Shown here piece after piece: positions 6,557 to 8,755 of a stretch of DNA of 8,755 bases; position 1 is the stretch's first letter, and every line of letters starts with the position of its first letter. A program made the translations under genes and the position numbers. Source of the stretch: DATCJU01 sp036562635 (GTDB lineage: Bacteria; Actinomycetota; Actinomycetes; Mycobacteriales; Pseudonocardiaceae); NCBI GenBank assembly GCA_036562635.1, contig DATCJU010000009.1, forward strand, positions 1-8,755, written 5' to 3'. The notes under the pieces are model-generated. The model searched no databases. It was not told the origin of the DNA and saw only the letters and a list, made by a program, of their open reading frames with translations.

Positions 6557-8755
6557 CGCGCGCGTCGTCGGTGTCCGGGGAGCCGATGTGCTCGGCGAGT
6601 GCGGCGATGGTGTCGAGGCGGTACAGGTCCCGGAGCTTGATGTCGCACCCCAGTTCCTGTCGCAGCAGGCGAACCAGTGTCATGGCGGACAGCGAGTTGC
6701 CACCGAGGGCGAAGAAGCTCTCGGTCGCGCTCAGTGATTCGACCGGGCGGTGGAGTATCCGGGCCCACAGCCGGGCCACGGACCACTCCGCGGGGGTTCG
6801 GGGCTCGACGTAGGTGCCGGTGATCGTGACGGGCGGCAACCGGTCGAGTGCGACCTTGCCGTTGGCACTCAACGGGAGTTCGTCGAGCACGGCGTACGCG
6901 GTGGGCACCATGTAGCTGGGCAGGACCGTCGCCAGTTCCTCGTTGACGACCTCGGCAAGCTCCCGGCTCGTCCCGGTGCTCTGCGAGGCGCTCACGGTCC
7001 GCGGGTCGACCGGTCCGACCGCCATGGTGTGCACGCTCCCGTCGGTCGGGTGCAGGCCGAGCATGCAGGTGCCCAGGCCGTCGGCGTGCAGCTGCTCACG
7101 GAGCCGTTGGAACAGCAGGCCGGCCGACACCAGCTCCAGCGGTTCGCCGGCGCCCTCCAGGGTCAGCAGGTATCGCGCTCCCTGCAGGACCGAGTAGGTC
7201 TCGGTGATCCGCTCGAACACGGGGAGCGTGTCCAGGTCGAACCGACGAGTTCCGTCCTGTTCGGTGTAGCTCCGGTCGTCGGTGCGGGCGAAGCAGCTGA
7301 GCCGGAGGGGGGCCGCGGTGAAGCCGTCCGTACGCTCACCCAGGGCGATGCGGCAGACGAGTTCGTTCTCCCCGTCGAGCCGCGTGCTGTCCAGCACCAC
7401 GTCGTAGCCGACGCCCCGCTCGTCGAGGGCCCGAGTGAGCACGCCGAGCATGTGCCCGACCTCCAACAGGGCCAGTTCCCGGGACCGCTCCCCGTACAGC
7501 GGAGTGACGGCGGGCCAGTGGACCACCAGGGCGATCTCGTCGGTGGCGGCGGAGGCCCCGACGGTCTCGGCCAGGTCGTGTGTGCACAGTTCGTGGGTCA
7601 GCGGGTGGTAGTAGTAGCGCCCCGGGGTGAGGGTGCCGGCGGCCCGGGTGAGCGTGACGAAGGTGCGCACCGGGTAGGCGCTGCCAGCCGAGGGGTACCG
7701 GTACTTCGGCAGGGCTCGGTCGGGCAGGGTGATCCCGGACAGCCGGCCCAACACCACGGTCCAGTCCCGCTCGTCGGGTTGACCACCACCGACGGGTACC
7801 AGCCGGGCACCGGTCTGCCGGATCTCGGCAAGCCGCTTGCCGAACAGGTCGGCGTCGACAGGTCCGTCGGTGAACTGCCGGTAGCTCTTGCTGGCGGCGT
7901 AGACCACCGGGTCGAGCTCCGGGGAGAACCGGTGCCGGGGTCGTGCGTCGCGGAGCAGGTTGACCCCGGTGAGCAGAAGCTCCGGTTTGGCGGTCCCGTC
8001 GGCGGCCTCCACGGGCCTGCGCCGTCCCGCCGGGACCAGGTAGCCGACCAGGCGGTCCTGGTGCTCGTCCCGCTGGACCCGTGCCACCGCGTGGTCCACA
8101 CCGGGCAGCTGCGCCAGTTTGGCCGAGATCTCCTCGAGCTCGACGCGGTAGCCGTTCAGCTTGACCTGGAAGTCGTTCCGTCCCAGGAACTCGATGTACC
8201 CCTGCCGCGACCACCGCCCCAGGTCACCGGTGCGGTACAGGCGGCCGAGCACGGGGTGTGTCGGATAACGTCGTGCGGTGAGCTCCTCGTCGCGCCAGTA
8301 GCTCAACGCGACCCCGTCACCGCCGATGTGGATCTCCCCCGTCACCCCCACCGGACAGTGCTCGCCACGGGAGTCGAGCACGTACATCCGCTGGTTGGGC
8401 ATGGCCACGCCGTAGGGGATGCTGGTCCAGGCGGGGTCCACCTCGCCGATCTCGTACCAGATCGACCAGATGCTGCCCTCGGTGGCACCACCCAGACTCA
8501 TCACCACCGCGCCCGGGGTCAGTGCGCGCAACTTGTCCGGCAGGCTGGTCGGGATCCAGTCCCCGCTGAGCAGGTAGGTGCGCAGCGAGGCCACCCTTTC
8601 GGCGGCAGTGCCCACCTCGTCGGCGAGCAGGCCGGCCAGCTGGGGCACGCTGTTCCACAACGTCACCCCGTGCCGCTCCACCAGATCCACCCAGTGCGCC
8701 GGATCCTTGGTCCGCTCCTGCGCCGGGAACACCACCGTGCCTCCCGCCGCCAACA
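6540..8755 (-). CDS. NRPS, 3' part: A(Cys) with embedded oxidase domain, then T (thiazole-forming module); 5' end outside window
   Basis: This is the C-terminal part of a nonribosomal peptide synthetase. 737 complete codons are visible, ending in TGA at 6542-6540; the frame is open to the window edge, so the true start lies upstream. Numbering from the first complete codon at 8753, the order is: A-domain remainder from just after motif A4 (1-243), flavin oxidase insert (about 257-588), A-domain tail with A9 and A10 (595-642), carrier domain (651-725, Ser687 in GGNSL) and an acidic tail. Visible A-domain code positions fit cysteine. Known families of this architecture activate cysteine, cyclize it with a preceding Cy domain and oxidize thiazoline to thiazole. 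The Cy domain is not visible and is inferred. There is no thioesterase, so the chain passes to the next protein, whose start codon overlaps this stop. The TTG at 8753 should not be taken as the start, because it falls inside the A domain. Confidence 0.95.
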   Translation of the reverse strand, partial: LAAGGTVVFPAQERTKDPAHWVDLVERHGVTLWNSVPQLAGLLADEVGTAAERVASLRTYLLSGDWIPTSLPDKLRALTPGAVVMSLGGATEGSIWSIWYEIGEVDPAWTSIPYGVAMPNQRMYVLDSRGEHCPVGVTGEIHIGGDGVALSYWRDEELTARRYPTHPVLGRLYRTGDLGRWSRQGYIEFLGRNDFQVKLNGYRVELEEISAKLAQLPGVDHAVARVQRDEHQDRLVGYLVPAGRRRPVEAADGTAKPELLLTGVNLLRDARPRHRFSPELDPVVYAASKSYRQFTDGPVDADLFGKRLAEIRQTGARLVPVGGGQPDERDWTVVLGRLSGITLPDRALPKYRYPSAGSAYPVRTFVTLTRAAGTLTPGRYYYHPLTHELCTHDLAETVGASAATDEIALVVHWPAVTPLYGERSRELALLEVGHMLGVLTRALDERGVGYDVVLDSTRLDGENELVCRIALGERTDGFTAAPLRLSCFARTDDRSYTEQDGTRRFDLDTLPVFERITETYSVLQGARYLLTLEGAGEPLELVSAGLLFQRLREQLHADGLGTCMLGLHPTDGSVHTMAVGPVDPRTVSASQSTGTSRELAEVVNEELATVLPSYMVPTAYAVLDELPLSANGKVALDRLPPVTITGTYVEPRTPAEWSVARLWARILHRPVESLSATESFFALGGNSLSAMTLVRLLRQELGCDIKLRDLYRLDTIAALAEHIGSPDTDDAREEGEL
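6543..6581 (-). other. Acidic C-terminal tail, candidate docking peptide
   Basis: The last 13 residues (EHIGSPDTDDAREEGEL region, 725-737) hold seven Asp/Glu and no folded domain. TubC-type N-terminal docking domains bind short, often acidic, C-terminal peptides of the upstream subunit. The next protein begins with such a domain, so this tail is a plausible partner. This is inferred from position and charge, not from a conserved motif. Confidence 0.5.
6579..6803 (-). other. Thiolation (peptidyl carrier) domain of the cysteine/thiazole module
   Basis: Residues about 651-725 of the first protein. The phosphopantetheine attachment motif is FFALGGNSLSAM (680-691), with Ser687 as the expected attachment site. 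It follows A10 by the usual distance. It would hold cysteine, then thiazoline, then thiazole, and donate the chain to the condensation domain of the next protein. Confidence 0.93.
6828..6971 (-). other. Adenylation domain C-terminal subdomain (A9, A10) resuming after the oxidase
   Basis: Residues about 595-642 of the first protein return to the A-domain fold after the oxidase insert. A9 is LPSYMVPTAY (611-620) and A10 is LPLSANGKVALDRL (626-639), with Lys633 as the catalytic lysine (517 in GrsA numbering). A1-A8 upstream and A9-A10 downstream in one unbroken frame show that the oxidase is an in-frame insertion, not a downstream appended domain. Confidence 0.9.
6990..7985 (-). other. FMN-dependent oxidase (SagB/McbC-type nitroreductase fold) inserted in the A domain
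   Basis: Residues about 257-588 of the first protein, about 330 residues, break the A domain between A8 and A9. The family hallmarks are the segment KYRYPSAGSAYPVRTF (350-365), the helix EVGHMLGVLTRAL (431-443) and the late segment AGLLFQRLREQLHADGLGTC (544-563), a Gln/Leu helix leading into Gly-Leu-Gly. These match the thiazoline oxidase (Ox) domains of NRPSs and the SagB/McbC dehydrogenases of azole peptides. Lys350-Tyr351 could be the Lys-Tyr pair important in that family; this assignment is by eye. The expected reaction is FMN-dependent two-electron oxidation of carrier-bound thiazoline to thiazole. Indigoidine synthetases carry a similar insert acting on glutamine, but the cysteine code here argues for thiazole formation. 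Confidence 0.88.
8025..8753 (-). other. Adenylation domain, central part (motifs A5-A8), predicted cysteine-specific
   Basis: Residues 1-243 of the visible first protein. The first residues, LAAGGTVVFP, are the stretch that normally follows motif A4. A5 is seen as GGATEGSIW (88-96), A6 as GEIHIGGDGVALSYW (139-153), A7 as RLYRTGDLGRW (171-181) and A8 as GRNDFQVKLNGYRVELEEIS (191-210). I aligned it by eye to the GrsA phenylalanine A domain. Specificity positions are N34 (278), L61 (299), S63 (301), L87 (322), I95 (330), W96 (331) and K633 (517). These seven fit the classic cysteine code DLYNLSLIWK; the first three positions (235, 236, 239) lie outside the window. The wording of motif A6 resembles A domains that sit behind Cy domains. 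Confidence 0.85.

Noticed and set aside
4768..6813. Long plus-strand open frame of 681 codons, plus others at 160-1269, 1411-2379 and 3067-4074
   Set aside because: They lie exactly antisense, in codon register, to the synthetase gene. In GC-rich DNA the complement of a real gene is often stop-free. The translations are low in complexity and show no domains, while the minus strand gives continuous NRPS motifs.
6990..7985. The oxidase insert as an indigoidine (glutamine-oxidizing) synthetase
   Set aside because: Indigoidine synthetases have the same A-Ox-T order but end in a thioesterase and carry a glutamine code. Here the code fits cysteine, no thioesterase follows and an NRPS continues downstream.
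7336..8214. Minus-strand open frame of 292 codons overlapping the oxidase region
   Set aside because: It is a shifted frame of the real gene, rich in Arg, Pro and Gly, without recognizable domains.
6540..8753. TTG at 8753 as a start codon of the first protein
   Set aside because: It would start in the middle of an A domain, right after motif A4. The frame is open to the edge, so the gene continues upstream.
1..8755. CRISPR arrays, tRNA or rRNA genes, insertion sequences, terminators or promoters
   Set aside because: None seen. Both strands are taken up by two overlapping synthetase frames, leaving no intergenic space for such elements.

Overview
The window is a piece of a large modular nonribosomal peptide synthetase (NRPS) locus. 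It is very GC-rich, with G or C at nearly every third codon position, which points to an actinomycete (Streptomyces, Micromonospora, Pseudonocardiales or similar). No taxon can be named from the sequence alone. Everything is coded on the minus strand and there is essentially no non-coding DNA. Two synthetase genes fill the window, both running off an edge. The assembly line therefore reads from position 8755 down to position 1.

Region 8755-6540 is the 3' part of the first synthetase gene. It encodes the back half of a cysteine-type adenylation (A) domain, with a flavin-dependent oxidase (Ox) domain inserted between core motifs A8 and A9. The A-domain tail, a carrier (T) domain and a short acidic C-terminal tail follow. 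The cyclization domain expected before this A domain would lie outside the window. The arrangement is that of a thiazole-forming module.

Region 6540-1 is the 5' part of the second synthetase gene: 2180 codons are visible, without an in-frame stop. Its domain order is TubC-type N-terminal docking domain, C, A (serine-type code), T, epimerization (E), heterocyclization (Cy), then the start of another A domain cut off by the window edge. The genes overlap by one base (TGATG), with a good ribosome binding site inside the end of the first gene, so they are translationally coupled.

Read together, the modules predict a peptide segment ...-thiazole-(D-Ser)-(azoline or further-modified residue from the next Cys, Ser or Thr)-... 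No loading module, thioesterase, transporter or regulator is in the window, so neither end of the product can be predicted. A single TTA leucine codon in the second gene suggests possible bldA-type control if the host is a Streptomyces relative. I could not match the cluster to a named compound.
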